Source of the DNA: Isoetes taiwanensis
Taxonomy: Eukaryota; Streptophyta; Lycopodiopsida; Isoetales; Isoetaceae
Direction: 5' to 3'
NCBI GenBank assembly: GCA_021234155.1
Contig: JAJEKV010000250.1
Location: 477,094 to 541,093 of the forward strand
Length of the DNA stretch: 64,000 bases
Positions within the stretch are counted from its first letter, which is position 1; every line of letters starts with the position of its first letter. This document shows, one piece after another, positions 41,470 through 52,349 of this stretch. The translations under genes and the position numbers were made by a program. The notes beneath the pieces are model-generated. The model saw only the letters and a list, made by a program, of their open reading frames with translations. It was not told the DNA's origin and made no database searches.

Positions 41470-41944
41470 GAATAGAATAGAATAGTTTTTTTAACGTCCA
41501 CGGAGACCAATAGGTCATGGGACCCATACAATGGGCTAGTACAATCATTACTACTAGGATTAAAAAACCCCTGCCTCGAAAGGTTTTCAAGGGAAAAACC
41601 TTTGCAGTAATGATGATACTAGACAAGCGGAGATAATGACTACTGAGGGCTCAGTAATTGCTGACGTTTATCTAGAACCTCAAGTATGTATAATGCCAAG
41701 TCATGCACAGATGGTGCTCTGAGAAGTTGTGGAAGCGTGGAATGGAATGCTAAGGTCAAAAAATGATTCCGGACTATCTCAAAAGCAGGGCAACTCAGAA
41801 GAGTATGGCTTTCATCTTCAATAACCTGTAACTGGCAACAGGCACATAGTCTCGCTTCTCGCGGCAATTGCGGCCGCTCCCATCTACCTGTCTCAATCCT
41901 TAGCCTGTGGGACCCCGTACGAATTGATGCAATAGCTACAAGAA
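41470..41944 (-). mobile_element. LINE insertion, 5'-truncated, with (ATTCT)n tail
   Basis: Bounded by the target duplication CAAAA (41465-41469 and 41945-41949). The second copy of the host block shows the empty site (GCATCAAAACAGAAGG near 50380). The element lies on the minus strand, ends in a run of A followed by CTATTCTATTCTATTC, and encodes the LINE C-terminus at 41640-41930. 475 bp long. The pentanucleotide tail in place of poly(A) is unusual. Confidence 0.75.
41640..41930 (-). pseudogene. LINE polyprotein C-terminus (zinc-binding end)
   Basis: Reads RTGSHRLRIETGRWERPQLP, then LCACCQLQVIEDESHTLLSC and a P-x-F-x-x-x-R line. C-x-x-C...EDE-x-H-x-L-x-x-C is the zinc-binding motif found after the RT in many non-LTR retrotransposons. 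It ends at TAG 41640-41642. Endonuclease and RT are absent because of 5' truncation. Confidence 0.65.
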
Positions 41945-42504
41945 CAAAACTGAAAGAACAAACTGCAAAAAAACATAGAAGATCAAAACGGAAAGAACAA
42001 ACTGCAAAAAACATAGAAGATTGTGGAAAATTTACATTATCTATAGAAACTAGTAACACTGAACCAACAAATTGCAAAAAACAATGGAAGATTTTTGAAA
42101 ATTGACATAATCTACATAAGCCATTAACTTTTATCATCCATTTGGAGTGGATTCACCATGCGCAAACTCGAAGGCATTAAATGTAAAGGAAAATAACAAA
42201 CTTTAATAATTTGATCACTCCTTCCATGTTGATGCACCATGCATAGCTCGAAGGCATCAAATTGAACAAAAATAACAAATCCCAAACAATGAAAGATAAA
42301 GGAAGAATCGTACCATACCATACCTGCCTTACCATACCGTATCACACCAAATGGACGAGAAGGAGATAGAAACTGATGAAGCATAATATGATGATGGCAA
42401 GAGGAAACTGTTTGAAGGGGAATATAAGAAGATTCCCTAAAAAGAAGGAGAAACGAAGGGGAATGAGAAGATTCGTTGAAAAGAAGTGAGGAACATAGAA
42501 TAAA

Positions 42505-42690
42505 TTACTACTCCTATATTTTAGTGTAGCCAAAATAGGTTTAGCTAAACTACCTTCAAATTGGGGCTAGAAGTTTCTAACACTTGGCTAAACTAAATGG
42601 CTTTTCTCCATCACGGTTTCTTGCTTTTGGCTAAACTTTCACAAAATGGAAAGGCAAATATTAGCCATCACGCTATAGTAATTTAAGAAA
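42505..42690. mobile_element. Possible MITE with TAGCCAAA/TTTGGCTA lines
   Basis: GTGTAGCCAAAATAGGTTTAGCTAAAC at one side and TTTTGGCTAAACTTTCACAAA with ATTAGCCATCACGC at the other give loose inverted similarity. A similar AT-rich stretch with TTAGCC lines is at 47790-48055. Ends are not defined. Confidence 0.3.
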
Positions 42691-42771
42691 ATCCAAGCAT
42701 TTTGGCAAAGACATTGAAATTATTGTAAATACATAAATGAAGACATAAACATACATGAACATGTTCATGCC

Positions 42772-43090
42772 CTCCAGATCTGCCCAGTGTTTGCCCATAT
42801 CCGAGAGCGGTATGTTCGATTATTAGTGTCTGGCCAACCGTTGCATGAGTTATTGAATACGGCGTCAGTGGGTTTGTTGGGGTCATATCTCCAGGAGGTT
42901 ATGGATGCACGGATCCTCCGGGACGGTATTGAACTGTCCTATACAATTGTACAACGTGCTAGCATACTTATTACTGCTAAGGTTTTTCCCTCGAAAACCC
43001 TTGGGGAGGGGGTTTAATCTTGTCAGTAATACGCTTGCTGCTCTCCTTTTGTTTGGGTCCTATAGGCCAATCGGTCTCTGTTGGATAGGC
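42772..43090 (+). pseudogene. LINE C-terminal fragment, plus strand
   Basis: Reads ICPVFAHIRERYVRLL, then LGSYLQEVMDARI: the CP-x-F-x-x-IR line and following helix of LINE C-termini, as at 41640-41930. The 3' UTR with GTTTTTCCCTCGAAAACCC and GGCCAATCGGTCTC follows, but the A run and ATTCT tail are missing. Confidence 0.55.
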
Positions 43091-43637
43091 ATATTCACCC
43101 CTTATTCCTTAATCTATACCGTACACAAAGTTCCTCATTTGTGGAGTATGGATGTATGGAATTTGCTATACTGTATAACAAGATTTGCAAAATACTCTAA
43201 GATTTGAGGTAATATACTATATGGTGTTGATTTTATACGTGCAAAACATAATTATAGGGGCTCTCGCTGCCCTACGTCACCCCCCGTGTGAATATGCACC
43301 CAAACCAAAGGGGGTTTGAAGGGGATTTAATTTTAGAGTGTTGGATGTAATGGTTTGTGTGTTAACCCAAAAAGTTTTGGGCCCCTTCGGGGCGGGTGAA
43401 AATATCCTTACCCTGGTTTTGGTTGATTCCGTCGCAGTGAAACTCTCCCGCGGAATCACTAACCCTCCTGCCCCGTTATCCGTACCCTCTTGCCCCGTTA
43501 TCCGTGCCTGCCCCGTTATCCGTACCTGACAGGCTCCATTTTATACCTTCCGGCGGAATCACATCTGAAAAATACCGTTGGATGGAATCACCAACCTTTT
43601 ATTCTACGGGACGGAATCACATGGAATTGATCCTGCG

Positions 43638-43800
43638 GGGTGGAATCACCGTATACCATAATATTCTCCCCCGTAGAATCACCACGTACGATAATATTCT
43701 CCCCCGTGGAATCACCTCGTAAATATTCTCTCCCGTGGAATCACCACGATAAGATTCTCCCCCGTGGAATCACCGCGTACTATTTCTCGGGAAGGAATCA
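43638..43800. repeat. Minisatellite of GGAATCACC units
   Basis: About five units of 30-36 bp reading GTGGAATCACCACGTACGAT followed by AATATTCTCCCCC. Related GGAATCAC lines continue into the TIRs at both ends. Confidence 0.8.
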
Positions 43801-43859
43801 CTGGAGACCTTTGAATCTGTAATAACAGGCATGGAGGAAAAATTGGCAGATGGTTCAAT

Positions 43860-45180
43860 CCCAGCATAAGTTCATGCCCGATTCCATAAAAAATGGTTGA
43901 GAATGGTTTAAGCGAAGCCTACGTTTCTTGAAGATCATGAATGAAATTAATGCTAAACCAATGGTAGAAAAAAGTCTGACCATGTCCATTGTTATGCTGT
44001 GAACTGCCCAGAATTTTTCTGATTGGGGATTTGAACCCCTTGCCAATATCGGCAATGCCCTTTTCATATGAGGATATGAGCAGAGAAAACATATGAAGAA
44101 TATAGGCAGTCTGCAGAATGGGATAAGCTTGTTAAAAAGAGGATAACCTTTGTAAAACAGCAAACACAATATCTATGATATTAAGAAGAGCATCCTGCAA
44201 CTCTGTATTAAGATCATGAGAAGCAACAAGGCCACTAAAACCTTCATTTCAAACATCTCCACCAAAAACATTTTATCACCAGCAAAAATTTTTTATGACC
44301 AAACCAACGCCCAATACCGGCAACAACGAGCAGCACAAGCACAAGCAAGCAACGGGTTCCGGCAGCACAAGCAGCAAAGGGTTCTTCATCTTCATCGCCC
44401 TGTCTGGGTCCTCTGCCGGATATGGTTCTGGGTGATTTGGGTATGAAGGTATGGGCTCTGGTGGCTATGGAGGATTTCGGCTTGGAAAAATCCAGTATCA
44501 TGCCACACCGTCGGGCAACACAAAAAAATGATCGCCGCAGCTCGAATGTAAACAGGGATCGCCGTAGCTTAAATGTAAACAGGGGGATCCCTAATTTTTT
44601 GAAAGCAAAAACGGAGCTGCCACATTATATCACTAACGCTTCTCAAAGCCGAGCTTCACCGGCCATTCCTCTGAAAATTTCTGGCATGCAACAATGGCAC
44701 AGCTACTATTTGGCTGCCAGATCCAGGTGCATTGTTTGCTTTTGCCTCAAAATCGTACCACCCACATCTACTATCCGCAAAATCTAGGCACCCAACACGG
44801 GACCCAAACGCCAAATCCCCTGTTCTTCAACATTCATTGCTCTGTCACAGAGCCCGCCTCCTTTGTCTCCTCTTTCTCCACCGGTTTCGCCTTCTTCGCC
44901 CAAAAGCTGGCACCATAGCCTCTCTGTTGCAGCGGCAAGGAGCTCCGTCCTCCAATACGTCTCCCAAGGCCATGCCGGATCTAACTTTTCTGATTCTCTC
45001 AATCAAAGTCTAACCCAAAATCAGCATTCCATGGCTGCAGCTATTGCCGTTGTTGGATCTAGCCGCAGAAGGCAGCAGATTCATCTGGCCGTTCTGGGCG
45101 ACGTTCTGGAGCAACTCCTTTCTTCCGCCATAGCCGCCGCCATAGCCGCAGCAGCTGCAAAACCTCCCAAAGAATAACAC
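43860..45180. other. Interior of the long-TIR element
   Basis: GC-rich, with several overlapping frames. Near 44415-44490 one plus frame reads AGYGSG, stop, FGYEGMGSGGYGGF, like a glycine-rich protein with one stop. Near 45090-45140 the minus frame reads CGYGGGYGGRKE. Neither is assigned. Captured fragments of glycine-rich protein genes are possible. Confidence 0.3.
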
Positions 45181-45455
45181 GACGTAATAAATTTGAATTT
45201 TTACTTGGGATATTCCACCGGGCAGAATCAATTATGATGGTGATTCCATCGCGTGGAATAATGGCGGTGATTCTGTCCGGCGGGATTTGAAAGTTGTGAT
45301 TCCGCCGGAAGGTATTGAATGAAGGTGTCAGGTACGGAAAACGGGACCTCCAGAACGGATCCTGTTCCCGGAGGGTCTGTGATTCCGCGGGAGAGTATTC
45401 ACCGCGACAGAATCACCAAAACCAGGGTAAGGATATTTTCACCCCTTCGGGGCCC

Positions 45456-46189
45456 TAAGAATTGATGAACGAAGTAGAAAATATTTTTAGTTATATTATA
45501 TGTGTCATATGTGTTGTTGTATTAAAAACATATTTGGGGTCCGAATTGTAATGATGTCATAGATATGTTTAAATAAATATTTAAACTAAATTTAGAGAAA
45601 ACATACATTGGTTCCATATCCAGCATACGTCTTATGCATTTATAGATGCATGGAAGCTCTGTTCACTATATTTGCTTTCTAGGAAGGAGTATCAGCATAA
45701 ATAAAATAGTCGATAATATCATAGTCGATATAATTTGTAGCCATTCTATGGCTTTGAAGCATGTAACAGTTCATGCATGTTGTAAACAAACTCAAAAGCT
45801 AATAAAATCAAATTAGCAATTTTTTTAATCATTTTCTCAAGGATCTGCAAAGAACCTCATATATGAAGACTTTGGTGCCTATAATGCCATCGCATTGCTG
45901 CTCAACTCATTTCAGCATTTTCTAGTCATCATTTATAAAACTATGATACAGAGCTAAGTGCTCTGAGTTTGAAAAACAAGCTCGACAGTACTTAAAGCCC
46001 CTGTGCCAAGAGATATGGCTAATCTTTGCATGCCTTCCTAATCATTTTTTAGCAAACAATACGCTCCTAATAAATACTCCATTGTATTGCAAACCAGAAA
46101 GACATGGACCCAACAAGTCATAGCCACAATTCTGAAGAGGGCTCTGTTAATAGCCAGAACAAAAGGTTTATGTAATAACTGCAGTATAC
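45456..46189. other. Unassigned AT-rich sequence
   Basis: No gene recognised. It probably includes the intron after the aminopeptidase P exon ending at 46190, but no third exon was found. Confidence 0.3.
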
Positions 46190-46602
46190 CTGCAAATAGT
46201 ATCGTCCATCAGTCCAAAGAGCAGCTTCCTCCAAAGTAATAACTGTTATTCTAGCACTTCCAGTGAACCCTGAGATATAAGGACGGCGCATGTAATATTC
46301 TGCAATAAATTCACTCTGCATATGCAAAACAGAAATTGTGGCATGTCAATAGTAATCTTGTCACATCATTCTAAGAAAACAACGCTCCCATATGTGCATA
46401 TGTTCACACTTTTGAATTGCCTGGGCGAAGGAAAATAGTATCGACATACCTGATGAGGATCTACAGAAGACACGATATACGTTGTGATTCCATTGTTCTT
46501 GAACAATTCACGTATGCAACTTAATCTATAGTCTGGCTCTATGTTTACTGCCTTAATCTTTTTCCTTACATCATGCAGTATGCCAAGGACGTGGCCTTTA
46601 GT
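46190..46602 (-). pseudogene. Aminopeptidase P (M24 family) N-terminal fragment, two exons
   Basis: Exon 46450 to about 46602 encodes ...LFKNNGITTYIVSSVDPHQ and ends CATCAG|GTATGT. Exon 46190-46315, after TATGCAG, encodes [20 protein letters not shown], then [11 protein letters not shown] before GTATAC. The join falls between whole codons. H-Q-S-E-(Y/F)-x-A...R...ISGF(S/T)GSAG...ALWTDGRY(F/Y)LQ is the N-terminal creatinase-like signature of plant Xaa-Pro aminopeptidases, closer to the plastid-type isoform with FIAE-x-Y. The metal-binding C-terminal domain is absent. FTGSARI replaces the usual GSAGT. Confidence 0.7.
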
Positions 46603-46695
46603 CCAAAAGGGGCCTTATGGTCCAAAGTGGGCTTTTAGTTCAAAAGGGGCCCTATGGTCCAAAGAGGGCTTTTGGTCCAAAGAAGGACCAAAGGG
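46600..46695. repeat. Short minisatellite of GGTCCAAA units
   Basis: About five alternating units of about 18-20 bp, TAGTCCAAAAGGGGCCTTAT and GGTCCAAAGTGGGCTTT, directly between the aminopeptidase and fucosyltransferase fragments. Confidence 0.75.
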
Positions 46696-46836
46696 GGGCG
46701 TGCATGCTATATAGTAGCTCGGGGGAGAGCTTTGGGGCAGCTGTGTCATAGCCGAGGGCTCGTGGTTGGGTGGTGAGATAGCGTGCCACGTCAAGAGTCC
46801 ATTTTACATCTGATGGCTCTGCCATAACTTGGCCAT

Positions 46837-47325
46837 ATGATTTCTCAGCTGGCATACTATTCCGAAAGAATGCACTTGACACAAAACAGCAAGGCAGAAA
46901 GAAAAACCCTGGCCGAAATCTTTGTCTCACAACCATCCATCGGGTCAGCTGCATCGAATTCATTTACTGAAGCATTGCGAGAGTATGAAAAAGTCCACAC
47001 CTATTGCGCAGGCAAGAATCTGACGGATATGCTACTAAAGGGGACAAAATATAGGTGCAAATATATGGTGTGGTATCCGTTATCTGGCTTGGGCAACATC
47101 ATCATTTCCTTGGCTTCAACATTTGTGTATTCTCTTCTAACGAATCGGACCCTGCTCATTTCGCCGGAAGGAGGAATTCCAAATCTTTTCTGTGAGCCAT
47201 TCCCAAGCTCTTCGTGGATTCTACCTGCCTCTGTTCCGCTTCAGCTTCTCAAAAACAGTAAATGGGGCTCTGATTTTTACACGAATTACTGCTTCTTCTC
47301 AAACACAGCAACAAAACCTCTGTAA
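46837..47325 (+). pseudogene. GT37 fucosyltransferase fragment
   Basis: 162-codon frame. Informative lines: ALREYEKVHTYC near residue 46, KYRCKYMVWYPLSGLGNIII near 73-92, FVYSLLTNRTLLISPEG near 97, and LFCEPFPSSSWILP near 118. The order (Y/L)E-x-x-H-x-x-C...C-(K/R)Y-(V/M)VW...GLGNR...FLYALLT-x-R-x-LL...DLFCEPFP-x-x-SW is typical of plant galactoside 2-alpha-L-fucosyltransferases, which add fucose to xyloglucan and other wall glycans in the Golgi. The Arg of GLGNR is Ile here. The frame ends soon after, missing the two downstream catalytic motifs (about 300 residues). Confidence 0.7.
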
Positions 47326-48057
47326 CCTGGGCAGATTTGGACGAATCCCAATGACCCAACAACCTCAAAGTTGTTATTGCCAATCATCGACCCATCAGAC
47401 CCATCGATGCACTGCCATAACCGCAAACCCTAATATCAGGAACCCTAATATTAACCACAAACCTATTCGAAAACCACAAACCTAATATTAACCTAAGATT
47501 TAAAACCTAAACTAAAAAAACATGCAAACAATAAAAGCCCCACAACCACACGATTTTCCCTCTTCTTTAAAATCAATGGCTAACAAATGGGTGCACTCTA
47601 GAAATACCGTTTAGTACGTCCAAAACCATGCCAAAAAGCGTATAAAATCACAAAAAAAAACCCCTGTTATAATGCTAGATATTCTATTCTATTCTATTCT
47701 AATGCTTCAACATTATAGTTGGAACAATAAAGAAAGTGGAAAAAAGAAAAGAAAAATATAAACCCTACTTGAAATTTCTTAAAGTTAGTACATACATTGG
47801 TGTTGAATTTCGGGCTAATCTATCCTTTTTCCAAGCCCACTCTATCTTAGGTTTAGCTAATCGATGTCCTAATGGATATATCTAGAGGTAAAGGTTTGGC
47901 TATTCAACCTAAAAACTCACTTGGGCGGCAAACAAATTGAGCTAAAATTTTCTTTTTTTTGGGCATTTTTTCCATTTACTTTAGCCGTTTTTCTTGGCAA
48001 AACTGCTATAGAATAGCCATTTGGCAAATGTTAGCCGTTATTTTATTCTATGGTGAG
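47326..48057. other. Unassigned AT-rich sequence with a tail-only LINE insertion
   Basis: Degenerate ACCCTAATATTAACC lines (47410-47500). GATATTCTATTCTATTCTATTCTA near 47674-47700 is flanked by ATGCT on both sides, as expected for a LINE insertion of the tail alone. No gene recognised. Confidence 0.4.
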
Positions 48058-50316
48058 GAAACAAAGAGTGGGTGTAATGGAGGGGACGAAAGGGCAATAG
48101 GGAATGTTGCTGTGAGGAGATGCCAATGCTACTATACTGGTGTGAGAAGAATGCTGAATGAGAAGAAACACGAAAGAATAGAATAGAATAGAATAGTTTT
48201 TTTTTATCACTTGCCCTCTCACGAGAATCTCGATCCTACGGTGTGGATCGGTTTGCATTTATGCATCGGGTAACATTTGTCAGACAATTCGTCAGCCAGA
48301 AGAGTACAGACAGTTATCTATTTTGTGAAGACTATCTGACGATTTTTCTAACGTCTAACAGATTCTCTTGTAGTGAATTTCTTCGGGAAACTCATTTTAT
48401 GCTCTGATGGCCTCCTTTTTGAGCTAGAAACTAATTCATGAGACACTACCTGTTCTCTTAGCTCTTTATTGTCTAACTATACAATTGATGACATACTTGA
48501 ACAAGCTGTTGGGCTTGCTGTAACAAATGCTAAAACCTCCTCCATAGAGACAAAACACAAAATATGGACAAAGAAATACTTGGGCTTAGAGCAGACTAGA
48601 ACCGGTCAAGAGAAAGTTCAGAAATAAAAACTTTTATAATGAAATGCAAGATAAATGTACCATAGCTCTAGGTCAATTGAAAAAAATAAAAAACAAAGTC
48701 GAAGTTGGGTCTTAGACAGACCAATGGACAGTCAAGAGAAAGTTTAGAAAGTAAAAGTTAGAAGATCGCATAAAATGCTCACAAAAAAAAAAAAAAAAGA
48801 GAGAGAAAAAAGGGGGAGGGGGTGAAAGAAAAGGACACCATAGCTCTAAAAAGATGGGGATACTAAGGAAAAGCCCTAACCCAAGTTTTTATTGACACGA
48901 ACAGAGATGGCAACCAAAGAATGGAGGTTGCTCCCAAAAGCACAGCTACCATTGCAGTGAAATTTGTCTGTAAGATCTTTTATGGTTTTAAATGTAGCTC
49001 CCAAATGGCATTATCAGTTTGTCAACTCGAACTAAAGGAAATGAGGGTAGATCGTAAATAGCCCCATGAAGGCCATCAGCAAGAAGAAAACTCCAAGAAA
49101 TAGATAGAGTTTGCATTTTCTAGGGATTTATGTTTTCCTTGGTGGTTGCCGAAATTATCTAGATCTAGCACAGGAAACAAATTTAAATGAGATGGTAAGT
49201 CATGCAAACACGCTAGAATTGAAGCAATCTTTTTTACCTCAAAAAGCCAAGCCTACTAAACAACCATCAAGTAAAAAAGAGGGGGTGGGGCGTGGGGTTA
49301 TCTTGCTAGCATTATCTAAAATCAATCGTAAAAGCCACTTTTGACATCAAAGAAAAAAAAAATATCTCAATAATAACGTTAATATAATATTTTCGTAATG
49401 TTTCCAATATTTAAGGTCAAATCAAGTCCCCACATTATTTTTTTTACCCAATAGACCACATATCTAGTGACCAATCATTGCAGCGAACATCTTTATCTAA
49501 GCATTTAAACATTTAGTAAGAGAACTTTAGTGCTCAAATTTAGGTTCCTGTGCCAGTATGAGACACACTTCTTGGCTAGTGGGTCTCTTTGCAGGATCAA
49601 CCCGAGTGCAGAAACAAGCAATTCTCATGGTCAATTTCATGCGAGCCTTGTCCATTTCATCTCCATGGAGGGTAGGATCAATACACTCCAACTCCTGACC
49701 TTCTTGAACAAGTATTCCCATGTGGTCCACAATACTTAAACCAGAAAAATTAGGATCACTAGGTTCCTTTCCTGACAATATGACAAAGATGACGACTCCC
49801 AGACTAAACACATCAGTGGTAGTGGTATACTTACAAGTTTGATAGTATTCAGGAGCCATGTAACCAAAGGTTCCAGCAGGGCAAGTGGTAGTGCCATGAG
49901 TCTTATCTTGTGGTAACATCCTTGCTATCCCAAAGTCAGACAACTGGGGTTCAAAGTCTTCATCAATTAGAATATTGTTTGGCTTGAGAACTCGATGAAT
50001 AATGGGAGTTCCACAGTCATTATGCAGATACTTGAGTCCTGTAGCAATTCCTTTCTCAATCTTGTGTCTCATATCCCACTTTAGATGAAGTGTTCCATCT
50101 CTGACCTTTTGAAGGGCATCTGATATGCTACCATGTTCCATGTACTTGTACACTAAGAGATGAGCATCTGGCCTTTCAGATAACCATATAGGGGGACCAG
50201 ATTCATGTGTCTGATTTGCCCCAATATATCAACCTCAGGCAATTCCTGGTTCTTAGACCTACGGCTAGGGGTAGACCCATGGCTAGGGGTTTCCATTTCA
50301 TCTTATATCATGATTC
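48058..50316. other. Segmental duplication block B
   Basis: Matches 50895-53165 nearly base for base, including 3' flank and kinase coding part of a receptor kinase. It ends abruptly at 50316 inside the kinase, where the repeated block CAAGCTAAATAGC starts. A GAATAGAATAGAATAG plus T-run insertion at 48173-48206, absent from the other copy (about 50987), looks like another LINE tail. Confidence 0.75.
49527..50316 (-). pseudogene. LRR receptor kinase B, truncated kinase with lost catalytic Asp
   Basis: Minus-strand kinase C-lobe of the same family as A and C (208 open codons from an internal Met at 50153, then a frameshifted stretch up to 50316). The catalytic-loop line reads IIHRVLKPNN, so HRD has become HRV; DFGIA and YMAPEYY remain. 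The N-lobe, membrane segment and LRRs are absent: the gene is cut at 50316 and joined to an unrelated repeat. It cannot be an active receptor. Confidence 0.85.
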
Positions 50317-50890
50317 TATCCAAGCTAAATAGCAACGATTTAATGATGCTTTTATATATGGATTCATTACGCACAGTCTGAATGCATCAAAACAGAAGGA
50401 ACAAACTACAAAAAACAATAGAAGATTGTGGAAAATTTACATTATCTATAGAAGCTAGTAACCTGAACCAACAAATTGCAAAAGACAATGGAAGATCGTT
50501 GAAAATTGACATAATCTACATAAGCCAGTAACTTTTATCATCCCTTCGGAGTGGATATCCACCATGCACAAACTCGAAGGCATTAAATGTAAAGGAAAAT
50601 AATAAACCTTAATAATTTGATCACTCCTTTTGTGTAGATGCACCATGCACAACTCGAAGGCATCAAATTGAACGAAAATAACAAATCCCAAACAATGAAA
50701 GATAAAGGAAGAACCATACCATACCTGGCTTACCACACCGTATCATACCAAATGGACGAGAAGGAGATAGAAACTGATGAAGCATAACATAGTGATGGCA
50801 AGAGGAAGCTGTTTGAAGGGGAGTATGAAGAAGATTCACTGAAAAGAATGAGAAATGAAGGGGAATGAGAAGATTTATTGAAAAGAAGGA
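50317..50890. repeat. Repeated block, second copy (no LINE)
   Basis: Same as 41398-42500 minus the LINE. It preserves the empty site and provides the control for that insertion. Confidence 0.7.
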
Positions 50891-52349
50891 GGAGACGAAA
50901 GGTCAATAGGAAATGTTGCTGTGAGAAGATGCCAATGCTACTATACTGTTGTGAGAAGAATGCCAAATGAGAAGAAACACGAAAGGACCAAATATATATC
51001 ACTTGATGTCTCACGAGAATCTTGATCCTATGGTGTGGATCGATCTACATTTATGCGTTAGGTGACATTCGTTAGACAATTCGTCAGCCAGAAGAGTACA
51101 GACAGTTGTCTGTTATGTGAAGACTATCTACGTCTAACAATCATTCTCTTGTAGTGAATTTCTTCAGAAAACTCATTATATGCTCTGATGGTTTCCTTTT
51201 TGAGCTAGAAACTAATTCATGAGACACTACCTGTTCTCTTAGCTCTCTATTGTCTAACTATGCAATTGATGACATACTTAAACAAGCTACTGGGCTTGCT
51301 GTAACAATGCTAAAACCTCCTCCATAGAGATAAAACACAAAATATGGACAAAGAAATACTAAGGCTTAGAGCGTACTAGAACCGGTCAAGAGAAAGTTCA
51401 GAAATAAAAACTTAGAATATTGTAATGAAATGCAAGATACATGCACCATAGCTCTAGATCAATTGAAGAAAGTAAAAAATAAAGTTAAAGTTGGGTCTTA
51501 GACGGGTCAATGAATGACCAAGGGAAAGTTTAGAAATAAAAAGTTAGACGACTATATAAAATACTCACTAAAAAAAAAAAAAAAAAAAAAAAAAAGAGGG
51601 GAGGACATCGTAGCTCTAAAAAGATGGGGATAATATTGAAAAGGAAAAGCCTAACCCAAGTTTTTCTTGACAGGAGTGGAGATGGCAACCAAAGAATGGA
51701 GGTTGCTACCAAAAGCACAGCTACCATTGCAGTGAAATTTGTCTGTAAGATCTTTTATGGTTTTAAATGTAGCTCCCAAATGGCATTATCAGTTTGTCAA
51801 TTCGGACTAAAGGAAATGAGGGTAGATCGCAAATAGCCCCATGAAGGCCATCAACAAGTAGAAAACTCCAAGGAATAGATAGAGGTTTGCATTTTCTAGG
51901 AATTTCTGTTTTCCTTGTTGGATGATCTGAAATTATCTAGATCTAGCACAGGAAACAAATTTAAATAAGATGGTAAGTCATGCGAATAGGCTAGAATTGA
52001 AGCAATCTTTTTACCTCAAAAAGTCAAGCCTGCTAAACAACCATCAACTAAAAAGTGGGGTTTTTTTTTTTTTTTTTTTTTTGTTGGGGGGAGGAGGTAA
52101 AGAGGGGGGGGGGTTTATCTTTCTAGCACTATCTAAAATCAATAGTAAAAGCCACTTGGAAAATAAATTAAATATCTCAATAAAAAGATTAATATAATAT
52201 TTTGGTAATGTTTCCAACATTTAAGAACAAATCAAGTCCCCACATTATTATTTTTTGTACCCATAAACTGATAGACCATATATTTAGTGACCAGCCATTG
52301 CACCGAACATCTTTATCTAAGCATTTATTAAACATTTAGTAAGGCAACC
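50891..52349. other. 3' flank of receptor kinase C (duplication block C)
   Basis: Matches block B. Contains a 30-base A run near 51568-51595 and a T run near 52058-52083. The plus-strand short frames have no recognised product. Confidence 0.6.

Larger units (their letters stand above)
41398..42500. repeat. Repeated block, interrupted by a LINE
   Basis: From CAAGCTAAATAGCAACGATT, this block recurs at 50317-50890 without the LINE. It contains an internal pair CACCATGC(A/G)...CTCGAAGGCAT(T/C)AAA. Its class is unknown; in the second copy it is fused directly to a broken receptor kinase. Confidence 0.7.
43379..45455. mobile_element. 2.08-kb element with long terminal inverted repeats
   Basis: Left end GGGCCCCTTCGGGG...GTGAAAATATCCTTACCCTGG; the right end read inward is GGGCCCCGAAGGGGTGAAAATATCC and TTACCCTGGTTTTGGTGATTC. 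The inverted similarity extends about 240 bp (43379-43622 and 45209-45455), including TCTCCCGCGGAATCAC and ACCTTCCGGCGGAATCACA. No target duplication was found. No transposase was recognised; the interior holds GC-rich coding-like pieces, so it is non-autonomous and may carry captured host sequence. Confidence 0.65.

Noticed and set aside
44820-44918. Legume-lectin-like line near SFVSSFSTGFAFF
   Set aside because: Too short and isolated; no other lectin motif nearby.
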